From Bryum argenteum (Eukaryota > Streptophyta > Bryopsida > Bryales > Bryaceae), in the NCBI GenBank assembly GCA_037043015.1, contig CM073329.1:9378648-9442647 (forward strand): DNA of 64,000 nt, read 5' to 3'. The notes under the pieces were generated by a model. The model ran no database searches. It was not told the DNA's origin and was given only the letters and a program-made list of their open reading frames with translations. The position numbers were made by a program, and so were the translations under genes. Numbering within the stretch: the first letter of the stretch is position 1; each line of letters starts with the position of its first letter. This document shows positions 10,208 through 23,049 of this stretch, one piece after another.

Positions 10208-11248
10208 CTATTTTTTTGGAGTACGATGGTATCCATCTTTTTGAAAGGCTTCCAATTGATTTTCCAAGCCTTTGATTTTATTATAGAAAAATTGATTACA
10301 TTCCTTTGTTTTTTGTAATTCACATTCCAAGGATGCTAAGGTATTACTATGCTCGGCAAGTTTGATATTCTTTTGTTCAAGATAATGAACTTTCGTATTT
10401 AGCTTACTAATTGGATTGCGTTTCATTTCAAGCAAGTTAACATAATCGGCGAGTCTTTTCTTTTCATTTTGTTCAGCTTTGAGTTGCAAAGATTGCTTTT
10501 GCAACTTCTTATAGTCTCCTAATTGATTTTCTAAGTGTTTGATTTTGATCTGAAAGCGATTGCAATCAACGCAATCACTTTCATGACTAGTCATGTGATC
10601 GCCACGACTTTTTGAACTTTGGGGTGTCGTACGCTCAAACATCAAACCTCTTATATTATACTTTGCAAGAGGATCATCTTCCATGAAATTATATACTAGT
10701 TGTTTTAACGGCATCTTCACTTTTGGGCGTGGTATGAAAACCGATGCATCTTTTTGACTATTATTATCAAACTTCATGTTTTTGGCTTGCTTGAGAAATT
10801 GTTCATGTTGTTTTTTATAGTATGTTTCTCGGTATAGTGACGTCATTTCTCCACCTTCATTTTTGTACCATTCACTTATTATTTCATTTGTGCTTTTGTG
10901 AAAAATTGGTCCAAGAAGGCTTCTTGATTTATGAATTATTTTTGCAGGATGGTCCTTATGGAAGCAAATGTGTTTTCTATTATCGGAATGTAAATGTAGA
11001 TTTTGGTCAAAATTATCACTCTCGTCAAGGTTATCTTCACCATTGATTATAGGTGACTCGTTTTCATTTATCAAATTCTCAAGGTTGGATTCTTTTCTAT
11101 TGTCTTTTTGTAAACTTTCCATTCTAATTTCTTCCAAATTCTTTCTTTGACCAAGTTTTAAAGCATAAGATTTTCTATTACTAACATCCGAATCGATTGA
11201 AAATCTATGACCTTCTCTTGTTGGTTGAGCCATTTTTTTATTACCCAA
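10208..11248 (-). CDS. Unrecognised 346-aa coiled-coil protein
   Basis: An uninterrupted 346-codon frame from MGNKKMAQPTREG (an alternative start is the next Met, six codons in) to KDGYHRTPKK. I do not recognise the family. The first ~200 residues are polar, rich in Asn, Asp, Lys and Ser. Near residue 225 there is a CVDC motif, then about 110 residues of Leu/Lys/Gln heptads typical of a coiled coil. The phrase LENQLGDYKK recurs as LENQLEAFQK near the C-terminus, an internal repeat. No signal peptide or membrane segment is evident. It sits between two T1 elements in a transposon-rich stretch, so it may be a single-exon gene, an orphan gene, or an accessory transposon protein. Length and composition argue against chance in AT-rich DNA; expression is unknown. 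Confidence 0.5.
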   Translation of the reverse strand: MGNKKMAQPTREGHRFSIDSDVSNRKSYALKLGQRKNLEEIRMESLQKDNRKESNLENLINENESPIINGEDNLDESDNFDQNLHLHSDNRKHICFHKDHPAKIIHKSRSLLGPIFHKSTNEIISEWYKNEGGEMTSLYRETYYKKQHEQFLKQAKNMKFDNNSQKDASVFIPRPKVKMPLKQLVYNFMEDDPLAKYNIRGLMFERTTPQSSKSRGDHMTSHESDCVDCNRFQIKIKHLENQLGDYKKLQKQSLQLKAEQNEKKRLADYVNLLEMKRNPISKLNTKVHYLEQKNIKLAEHSNTLASLECELQKTKECNQFFYNKIKGLENQLEAFQKDGYHRTPKK

Positions 11249-11249
11249 T

Positions 11250-12860
11250 TTCTAAATAATTAAGATTGTGTAAGTGCTTTCTTTACATGACAAACTAAAT
11301 CCATTGATATTGAGAAGGAAGCCTCCTAAACTAAGTCAATATTCCTATGATTTGTACACATGAATGTAATGGTGATTCAGAATTTTGTTTGATAGATTTG
11401 TATTATGTAAAAGAATGCTTCTTAGGTCAAACCTAAAATGTTGTATTCTATTAAGCTTTACCATTTGAAGTTAGATTGAAGAATGTGAACAAAAACATTT
11501 TGAAACATTGCATAATTTAATAGTATACTATGTTACACTTAAGAAGTTGCATAATTTGGTAGAATAAAAAAACATCAGAAACAGAAACCAAGTTATAGAA
11601 TATTATTCCATTTGAAACTCAAAGAAATGCTATTCTTTGCAGAATAGATTGCAAAACTCTCTAAATGACTTTTAGAATTTCATATGATAGTATTGAAAAG
11701 TATGCAAACTAGTAAATCTTCAATAAATGAAGTAATATGGAACTCATGGGGACAATCTTTATAGAATAGAGAAAGAAGAGAGGTGATAACAAGAAGGTGC
11801 ATGAGGGCTCCGACAAAGTTCCTAGAATTGAGGTGCAAGAAGGTGGAGTAGTTTCAGTATTCCAAGTTTAGGCAACCACCGCACTAGAAGATTGTTTACA
11901 TTGAGAATATTTTCTCCATCTCCTTTTGCATTCCCAATGGCTTGGCTAGGGCTAAAGATACTATATTCCTTTTTTCATATACAATGATAAATATCCAACT
12001 TATACAAACTAATGAGGTAATGAGGTTAAGGTGCTTCAATTTTCAATAGATCCATTTGGAACTAGGCTTTGAGGCACCAAGTTTGACTAAGTACAATCCT
12101 TACATTAGCACTCTCAATAAATTGAATGGGTAATTACATGAATATTTTTAACAATAATAAAGCCCTAAGAAAAACTAAGATTACGACAAAAAAATATATT
12201 AAATACACAATAATACGGTAAAAACAATAACTACCATATAACAAACAAAATTTCCACTCACACTCATGTACATTAGCTTTTGTTTAAAATTCTGATTAGA
12301 ATTTTTGTTTACTACAATTTTTATTATTTTGTGATTCTTGATCTTCCTCCACACATTCAAAACATCCAATTTGATCTTCATAAGTATCGGGAACATTTGT
12401 ACACATTCAAGTAAACTAATGCAAAGAAGTTAGCATTGATTATGTGTGAAGCTTCTCATTACATAAGATATGTCAATGCAAAACATTTTACAAAAGGCAC
12501 ATGTTAATGAAATTTATCTCAACCTAAATAATTCTTGGAAAAAATCTACTCATGATCAAAGAAGTACACCCTCGAAGATACACAATCTTCACTACTACTG
12601 TACTATACGTAATTGTTTCTTTGAATAATTCTGCAACAAGGCAAAAAGTGTCATTTTTGGCTCCCTTTCTACCTTGGGCTAAAATCTGCTCGTGCAAAGC
12701 CTCTCTTCATTAGCTTCTCAATTCCTAACTAAATATGGACAATCCACGGTCTACAATTAAGAACAATAGTTGCAAAATGATTTCTAGAATTTAGGTTCTA
12801 TGAAGATACTCTTCAAATATGTAGATTTTAAGGTCATGGATGGAGGGATCACCCCATGTT
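11250..12860. other. Intergenic, nothing recognised
   Basis: AT-rich sequence with only short chance frames. No RNA gene, transposon end or conserved motif was recognised. Confidence 0.5.
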
Positions 12861-12864
12861 TTAA

Positions 12865-13226
12865 CCCTTATACGCCCAAGCAAGCCCGAGGGGCTTGATT
12901 CCAACAAAATCTTCCCTGTAGCTCTCACTGTGCTCAACTTTTCACTTATATTTTGATGTCAAACTGGTCACCTCCTTATGATGCATTCAAAAAGTGAAAT
13001 TTTACAATTCAAATCACAATTTGTATAAGTGATTTTGTGCTTTGAAAGGATTGTGGTAGGTAGGTCGGGGTGGTACATAACCTTGTAGGAGGTTGCAAGC
13101 TCATCATTGATTGGTCCATTCATGATGCCCAAGTTCAAAAAGTGCACTATTCATGGTGCCCAAGTCCAAAAGATGCTGTGATCCAATTTTGGGGTGCCCG
13201 TTTTAGACCCCAAGGGCGTTTAAGGG
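12865..13226 (+). mobile_element. TTAA-flanked short element, family T1, copy 5
   Basis: A 362-bp T1 copy starting CCCTTATACGCCCAAGC and ending GGGCGTTTAAGGG, with TTAA at 12861-12864 and 13227-13230. It is nearly identical to copy 4, including the long interior segment containing GGTAGGTAGGTCGGGG. This points to relatively recent spread. Confidence 0.88.
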
Positions 13227-13230
13227 TTAA

Positions 13231-13302
13231 AGTCCATAAATAAGCCCAAAGTCCATAAATAAGCCCAAAGTCCATAAATAAGCCCAAAGTCCATAATTAG
13301 TT
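13231..13302 (+). repeat. 19-bp tandem repeat, about 3.7 units
   Basis: The unit AGTCCATAAATAAGCCCAA is repeated in perfect head-to-tail copies directly after the right TTAA of T1 copy 5, and ends in a partial unit. Confidence 0.9.
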
Positions 13303-13672
13303 AAATGATGCATTAAGCATTTCGTTGGCTGAAATCCTTTCTCCTCTTAGCTTCTCAACTCTAGTGTAAAGAGGGCCTTGGACATCCTAACAGAACACCA
13401 TATCAGAGCATCCCATGTACCGCCACTTAGTGCCCAAATACTAAAACCAAAACCAAGAGCTTTGAAATACTCTTCACGTTTTAAAATGAAACACATTTTG
13501 TACAGTTTCTGAACTCAGCGAGGAAGAGAGATATAATACAATCATAATGTCACAATATCACCAGAACGTAAATTATCCATGAATGGAAAAAGCATCGAAA
13601 TGGGGTTTAGAAAGAGAAAATCTAATGGAAAGTGGTGTAAAAGTCACAATTTTACCTACCTACCTACCTAAC

Positions 13673-16600
13673 CTACCTAACACGGGAGGGAGTTGTAATA
13701 TAACGACCCTTCTCTAAGTCATAAATGGTTGTGACTTTGGACCTTCGCCACCTTGCGACAGCCCAGATTGCCACTACTCCTACACTGAACACTAGCAAAA
13801 GAAACAAAACCTTAATGTAGCCCGCACTGAACAACCCCACATGCGGTGCCTGCTCCTCCCCTCCTTCCTCCTCACTATCACTTAGCTTCACTATCAGTGC
13901 TCCCAGTGCCCAGTCCAGTGGCACGTCGTTCACCTTGTTCGTGAACCTTATCCTGCACACCACAGCACAAACACAAGCTCTGAATCTACACTGCGAACAT
14001 GCGAGCTCTAGATCCAAACAGTAAATCAGCTTACCAATCCATGCAAGCTATATGTAGTATGATGCATATGTGATTTGTTACTGATTCGAATAAACAGGAA
14101 TCTGAACCATAAATCATATGTTAATCTAAATATGTAGATTGAACTTAATCTAAACCTTACACTGCAGCACAGTGCACAAGAACAGATCCAAACAGTACAT
14201 CAGCTTATCAATCCATGCATCAAGCTATGATGATGCATATGTCGATTGTTACTGATTTGAGTGAACAGGAATCTGAACCATGAATCATAATGCACTGTAA
14301 ACTAATGACGTAAACGTGTATGGTTTGTGTGGAGCTTCGGTTCAAGCATTACTGAACAGAAAACTATGTGCTCTCGAAATTTCAAGCATCCTACGACGAA
14401 CCTTTTTCCCCATAGCAACGTTAGTATATGGTTTATGCTACTAATTGCTGTTTGCAGCAGGTCCTCTATACTTACGAGTATGGATGTCTATGTTGCCAGT
14501 GACGATATTTACTATATGTAAGTAGTTATACCTCTCTTGATCAATGAGAGTGGTGACTTTATTACCATAGTTATTGTATTGTGTTGTGCTGATATGGTGG
14601 TATACGCAAACATTGTTATTGATAAGTCGAGAGGAACTAACAATGCTGGATCCACTTTAGTTACAAGTGTGAATGACTATGGTGTTCGAGATGATATTTA
14701 CCTTATGTAAGAAGTTGAACTCGACCTAATCAGTTAGTACGATGACACTTGATATCATAATTGTGTGCTGTGTGAATGCTGTATCTGTCTTTGTTCTACG
14801 TTATGCACTAAAATGGTAGAGGAAGGAAGGTAATTCGACGTACCGATCATCACTCATTCCAATGCCGAGACTGTCGTGCATGAGTGCAACAATGTATGCG
14901 GTCGAGAAGCAGTATTTAAGAAGATCCTTCTCCCCTAGACCCTTGTGCTTCACCTGAAGCTCCGACCAATCCGATCCACAGTAGTGCTCACCAGCCGCGG
15001 AAAGATCAGCCAGCGTTGTTGAGGCTGGCAGCTTGAAAAACTGACAACAAGCGAAATCCAACATGATCTTAGCCTGAACTGATTATTAGATAGCATCGTC
15101 AATTGACGGAGAGTATATTGGAAGCTGAGTATATTCTATGATTTGGAACACTCCACAAACCTCAGAAGTGTAAAAGAAATTCTCCGTCGCAAAAAATCTC
15201 CCCTGCAGCTCCGGTATGTACGCATTTCCAATTGCGCATTTCGGGTACAAACACGCATCTGTAATCAACCTCCATGACATTAGAGTTAGTACAACCACTG
15301 GGTCTTTTCCATGAGTTGAAGGAAAGCATTGACGAAGAGGCTTCAATAGAAAGAAGAAATCGATCTCTAAGTGCAGAATAAGCAAATGCTTTACCGTGTC
15401 CATGCTGAAGTAGGGAGTAGGCAGCTTGCCGACATTCCGAAAAGTTCCCTCGGGAAATTATTTTAGAGACGGGTGAATGAGTTGCGGTTTGAACAATGGC
15501 AGAGTGGCGAGCATTTTCCTCCACACTTCTCTTATAGTTCCGTGGAGTGCAGGGATCTATCACGGATCCCTTTGCCAATCCTGGTCTAGGAGCTGCCACA
15601 AACAACGTTTTAGCAAAGAGTGGAAGCAGAAACAAGCTCAGATTCAGCGACCACTCTTGCATTTAGGTTCAAAACTTACTTGCGAGAGCACCTCCGGCTG
15701 TAATCAACTCTAGCAAGCTATCCCACGCTGCTTCCTGCACAATTCAAGCATCGTCCATATTCGTATCCCATTCAGCAAAAGCACAAAACAAAACAAAATA
15801 CTTCCTTAAATATTAGGTGATGGAAATCCAAACCTGGCCAAAATTGAGGAAACTGTAAGTGTAGAGCATGTAAGATCTGCCTCCAAGCTCCAAGGTATGC
15901 CTGTAACTTGGCGGTGGGGGATCCTTCGGAACAAATGTCACCTGCACCATCCAAGCCAAAGAAGGTCCGCATCACCTACTGAACGAATGAAAATTTGGTG
16001 TATCATGTAGCAAGTAACACTGAACAAGTACTTGGCATAAGCAAGGTGGTCTAAAACGGAACTTGGTAAATTAACATTACACCTTAAAAGTGCTGAATCG
16101 TTTACTACATAGACTGGTTGGAACACAAGAAGTCATTGATAACTGAACCAGGCTTTGACACTTCGGACAGAATCCTCGTACCTGAGCAGATGCACCACCA
16201 AGCTCTACGATTCCGGTCGTTTGAAGCGGATCGCCCTGAAGAGAGCCGAGTGCGTAATTGGCCGAGACCCAGGCGTACACACCCTCCTCTAAACCTGCTC
16301 CCATTCACCACAAATCAATGAACCGACCCCAAGATATTCATAAAACTCTTAATAAAAATCCATCTTAGAAAACATACGAGCGCAAGATCGTGCACAGAAA
16401 CAGTATAATCCTTCTCATGTTTCATTAATTTCCAGGATGTGAAAGATTGTTAGAATTGGAGCATATCAGTGGCTTGTAGTATATTGAATGCTTCGGAGCT
16501 TACCAGTGATTACCGATGCCCAGGAATCGTGGAACATAAAACCCGAAGCACGCAACGTTATTCTGCAAGACTCGAGAACCGCTTCTTGTATCTTTTTGTC

Positions 16601-18095
16601 CAGCCTCCTCAGGCCCGCCGTGGCCATGAGATACACTCGAGTCCGAGCCCTCTCCTTCTCGGGCACCTTCGTCTTCGCAAATTCAATCTGATCTTTCAAT
16701 GAATCCCCCGCTAAACTTGGGTTCTCTGCTCAAATCACAACTGACCCTTGTTACCATCTGCTCGCTTCTGATCTCCACTAGAATCATCCTTTGAAAGTGA
16801 AACTCTTTACTGCGTATGATGACATAAGCGAGTGATTGCCTCTTGCACTATTAGGTTGAATAAGGACGGATCCTCGTTAACATCTCTTAAAGAACACTGA
16901 GTTGGCCTTCAAGGAACACTTCCTTCTAATCTTCACTGAAATTTTCATTTCAAGAGTAGCCTCTACTAATCGTTGTAGCTTAAAAGCGTGCGATAAGCGT
17001 CATTGACAGATCTCCACATTACAATGCACAAAGTCAAAATGGATTTATCCTTTGAACCCCATATTTTCTTCGCAAATCAGGACTGGAAACTTAATAACAT
17101 ACGCTATCTATATATGAAGTGAAATTCTCTACTTTTCTTTCAACCCAAATGGCATGAAAGAGTACTTGACTCTTGCAAGTAAGCTTCTTACATTGAACTA
17201 CCCGAAGCACAATCCTACATATTAGTTACATAGCTCAAATCAGGACTAACGCCTGTTGTATTCTCTTCATAAACACTCAGTTGGCCTTCAAAAAGCACCT
17301 CCTTCAAGACTCCAATAGAATCTTCATGTGATTGTTAAATTCTCTACTATTCCTTCAACCTATGATGGCTTGAAAAAGTGCTTGGCTCTTGGGCTGACCT
17401 CTTGATTAAAACGCACCGGCTACAACGCTCAAAAGCCACAATGAAGATATTGCACTTTCTACACTAAGACCTAGAATCATACTATCGATGCAACCGAAGA
17501 GAGTAGAGATTAGTGACGACCAACCTGCGAATGATGATAACCCCGGTGTTCGTTTAAGCGACAATGTATCCAATCCAACGAGATCCACAACAGGGATCAA
17601 GCCATTCTTATACTGAAAGATGTGAATTCGGGATCCAGAGCTGCCAGCATCGATGACGACGCCATAGTTCGGTTTCTTACTGGAGCTCGAGACTTGAGAT
17701 GAAAATTGAACGCCACGCGCAAGAGAGATGAGGTAAAGAGAGACGAAGAGGAACGAAAGGAGAAGCATGACGATGACCCAGAGACTCCGCCTGCAAATTA
17801 GGTTGGAGGAAGACGACGATGATCTGCTGTAGGCATTCTGGTACTGCTGCGTCTGGTAGCGCATGGGCAGCTGCGTCTTGTGCGGAGGAGGAAACGTGGA
17901 GCCTGTCGTCGACCTTGTTTGCAGCTTCGGCATATCCATATTGCTCGTTGGACCCCCTGCAGTGTTGTTCCTTCGCATGAATCCCCCTATTCCCCCTCCT
18001 GTCCCGACCATTCTCTCACATTCTGATACCAAACCCCCTCCAAACCCTAAACCCCCGCACTTGCCAGATCCGGCCTCAAATTTGAAAACCCACAA
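13673..18095 (-). CDS. Membrane apyrase (GDA1/CD39 nucleoside phosphatase)
   Basis: GDA1/CD39 apyrases hydrolyse NTPs and NDPs to NMP in the Golgi lumen or outside the cell. I infer nine exons (all minus): 17525-18095, 16504-16725, 16182-16294, 15834-15941, 15680-15734, 15395-15592, 15161-15258, 14844-15040, 13673-13952. All junctions are GT-AG and in phase; the product is 613 aa from the first Met. In-frame Mets at residues 29 and 40 are plausible starts. A membrane segment at about 105-127 precedes ACR1 (VIDAGSSGSRIHIF). ACR2 is MATAGLR, ACR3 GLEEGVYAW, ACR4 GIVELGGASAQ and ACR5 DWALGALI. A second membrane segment near the C-terminus (IKVLFLLLVFSVGVVAIWAV) is followed by a basic tail. All catalytic blocks are intact. 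The architecture resembles the larger two-membrane-segment plant apyrases rather than secreted ones. Introns 1 and 8 contain diverged internal duplications. Confidence 0.93.
14026..14295. repeat. Diverged tandem duplication in apyrase intron 8
   Basis: Two copies of a segment starting near ATCCATGCA and running through ACAGGAATCTGAACCAT, at about 14035-14120 and 14208-14292. They are spaced about 175 bp apart within the 891-bp intron. Confidence 0.7.
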
Positions 18096-18139
18096 CGCCT
18101 GTCCTCGGTCGGGCCACTACATTGAAACCCCAGCCGAGG

Positions 18140-20120
18140 TTCGTTCGGTTCGAGCCACGTATGAGCTGCTGCTGCTGCTACATTATTGTGGCCAGTGGAG
18201 GGTGTCGGAGAAAGCCAGAGCGACGGGACCCCACACGCAATAAGATTTCCGGGGTCTAGGGAAGAGGGTGACAAGAAGAAGCGAGACGAGAGAGGAAGAA
18301 GACGAAGAAGAAGAGAGGTGGTGGAAGTGGTCAATGTTGTTGGATTTGAAAATGCTATCTACTGCATGTCATGTCAGGTTTCGGAGAATCTATCTGAGCA
18401 GTGCGATGCGATGAACGACCTCCAATTTCTCAACACCCGCGATCGGGCATCGCAAGCTGCGATGCGAATGAGGAAGTAGCGTTCGTCGCTGGGGCTTGTT
18501 TGTGTCAGATGCATCATGGAGGAGATCGCGGTCCCACATCACGTGCCTATGACCGTGGTTTTTCTACTTTTGACCGTAGCTTCACTTTTCAGTTTAGAAG
18601 AAGAACACCATACCCCTATTCTGGCTAGAGAGTGTCTCTTTTACCTAGTGATGAAATGTCCACAAGGGAGAAGAGAACTTTTCAGTTCAATGTGCAAGAT
18701 AGGTTGAGGCTTGCGCTCAAAAGTTCTTTCCGAGTCACTCAAAAGTATTCAAAACCCCGCTGTACGTAACTGAACATTTATATTATTATTTAAAAACTTC
18801 TAATTGGAGAATCTTGAAGTTCATTCACGTTTTCATATAGTTTCACATGTTTGATTTGAAAACATGAATGTAATCAATATGATCACAAGCTTTGATCATC
18901 AAGGTTTGGACATTGATCACAAATGGCAAGGACAAGTTTCAAACTTTAAAGCCTAGAATTAGTGCCTTGAGGAGGTTGTCAAAGATTTTGAGCTTAATTA
19001 ATGAATGTGATAAGGCTTTAAGGTAGACATTGATTGTCATTTTCACACCTTATATATCACTAATCAATTGCTCATTAGTTTGAAAACCATAAGTGTTTTA
19101 AACTACAATGGTTGATGATTGGTCACACAACCAAAACCAAACGTGTAAAGCTCAATGCACAAGGAAAAATAATGAAAGCTTGGCCTAGCAAGGGTAGCGT
19201 TGATGTTATAGGACGTTTGAGTAAGTGATTAAATGTGCCTACCCTTTCAAAAAAGATGCATCTTTTTTAATTGTAATAAGCCCACTTGCAAGAGCTATTT
19301 TTCATTTGCGTCATGCATTTGGCATTCAAATTGTGACGACTACATACAATGATACACTTGGTGAGTCATAACCGTCGGTACATTTATTTTACCTTCTTTC
19401 TTTCTTTTTCTTCTTTTTTTATTTTATTTTATTTTATTTTTTATTTTATTTATTATTTTTTTTTTTTTTTTTTTTATCTACTTGCAAAGGCACAAAGTGC
19501 ACAAAGTGACATTGTTTCAAAAACAACTTACAAAGTTTAAGAGACTTCAAAGAACTTGAGCATTTTAGGGTCACTTATAGTAAACATAAGATTGGTATTA
19601 GTATACTAAAAATTGAATTTGTTAAATCACTTGATTTAATACGATAACGATCTAATACAGTAGATCGTTATCAAATATTCAAATTTGTCAAATATTCAAA
19701 TTTTAAGAAAAGGATAATTCAATATTACAACATCTATGTCAATTCCAAAATTTTTGAGCACTAATATAATTTTTGTAAAAATAGAAAGTTCAAAAATCAA
19801 ATAAGTTGTCATTGTATTGCCATTGCGGTGAAATTCCCCCACTACAATGTAACCATAGTTTCTCCGTAAGTTCTTTGCTTGAAGGGAACTTTCAATGTTC
19901 CATGTCACTCAAAACCGCTTTCACACATCGCCAAATGTCGACGTGCGGTCCGACGGCGACGCCCTACGACCAAGAAGAAGACAAATATCTATAACCGTGG
20001 AAGAAGAAAAGTTCATGGGGCCCAGTCCTAAGAGCGTGTGGAAGGCACAGTTCCATCGAGCGAGCTCTCCACCGCAATCACCTCTCTTCTTCAATACTCC
20101 TCTGCATCGTAGGTTTTCAG
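18140..20120. other. Intergenic between apyrase and NDUFS8
   Basis: This region separates two divergently transcribed genes and should hold both promoters. It includes an AT-rich T tract near 19405-19475 and AAACCCTAA-type teloboxes near 18040 in the apyrase leader. The frames at 18186-18700 overlap the apyrase upstream region and lack recognisable domains, so I treat them as chance. Confidence 0.5.
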
Positions 20121-20146
20121 GCATTTCGACGATCTCGGCAGAAGCG

Positions 20147-21779
<1,633 letters not shown>

Positions 21780-21819
21780 TTCATTTTTAATTCGCTTGTT
21801 ACGTCGTGAATAAAGAAAA

Positions 21820-23045
21820 TTACATGACCGTCTTTTCATCAAAAGATATTGTAAATCATTGGTGCTGCTCCATATCTTTCCGGTGGAAGTAGAGAGCTTT
21901 GAGTACCTGCCCTATAGGTGGATTATCAATGAAATAGTTGCACTTGTTCATTCTTTTGACTTTCTGTATCATCCCGTGATAGTTGCCTTCATTTTTGGAA
22001 TTTAGAATGTGATTGTCGATAGAGTGACCATTTGACGGTCATTGAGTGCTTTGAATGTAAATTAAAATGAAGACTCTCGAATGATCGTTGCAGAACAATG
22101 TAGGTTTTTTGATACTATCCTGTCGATTCTTTAATTTTCTGATGTGGTTACCTGGAATAGACACAGGCCCTGTCCGCCTACATGCATGATTTTTCAAGGT
22201 TTACTGCTTTATTGTAACGATAGTTCTAGAATGAGTTCTGCAATAAGAGGTAGTATGCGTTCTTTGAAGCACAATGGTCTGTCAACTTAAACTTAACTGG
22301 CTTAATATTAACATGTGTACTCATTCGTATTGAATCAACTCATCTTGTACCAGCCGTAAACTAACTTCACATGCTTCATAGAGTATGAATAACATCTGAA
22401 TATCACCGCTGTTTAGTACCGGCCTTCTATTGTGACGGCGTGGTATACAATGAATATGATGAATTTGAAACATTGTTGAGATACATTCCCTACGTGTAGA
22501 TAATACACCATACACATGCTCGATGGCACAGTACACTATTCAATTTTAGAAGAGAAAGGTAATGCAAAATTTACATGAGTCAAGAGAAACACATATCATA
22601 GTAGAAATTTCCGAAAATCTGGTGCTAAATTGAGCAAATTGTACCAAGACAATCCGGGCCGCTTAATCGAGCAGCAAAAAAAATATTCTGATACGCTATA
22701 AGTATCACGTCGTTCCTCCTGCAAGCTCCCTCGCCATCATTACTTGCAAAGGAGCTGCACACATACAAATACTCGAAATATCAATCCTGAGCTGTAGATG
22801 TTGAGATGTTTTCATCCATATCGAAGAATAGCTGCGTTACAATTACTGGAAAGCTGGTAATAGAGAAGTCCACAATACCTTGGAAGGAAGAAATTTTCTC
22901 CCATGGCTACAAAAGTACAATGGTCACTTCCAGATGCCTGAAAGTTCTACAATTCAAAATGAAAGCCCTCTTCGTCCGTGTTATGCTTGAAGCGAATAAC
23001 ATGGTGCTTCCATGACGGTGGATCTTCAAAATCATAAACGGGTGC
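21820..23045. other. Intergenic between convergent genes
   Basis: The NDUFS8 and TTC4 genes end toward each other across about 1.2 kb. Only short chance frames are present. Part of it is expected to be the 3' UTR of either gene. Confidence 0.5.
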
Positions 23046-23049
23046 ATTA

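Noticed and set aside
13231..13302. Regular short repeats as a possible CRISPR-like array
   Set aside because: Units are directly adjacent with no spacers, and the DNA is a plant nuclear genome; a simple tandem repeat.
16118..16702. Plus-strand frames across apyrase exons 2 and 3
   Set aside because: Shadows of the minus-strand apyrase exons, which carry the conserved ACR motifs in phase.
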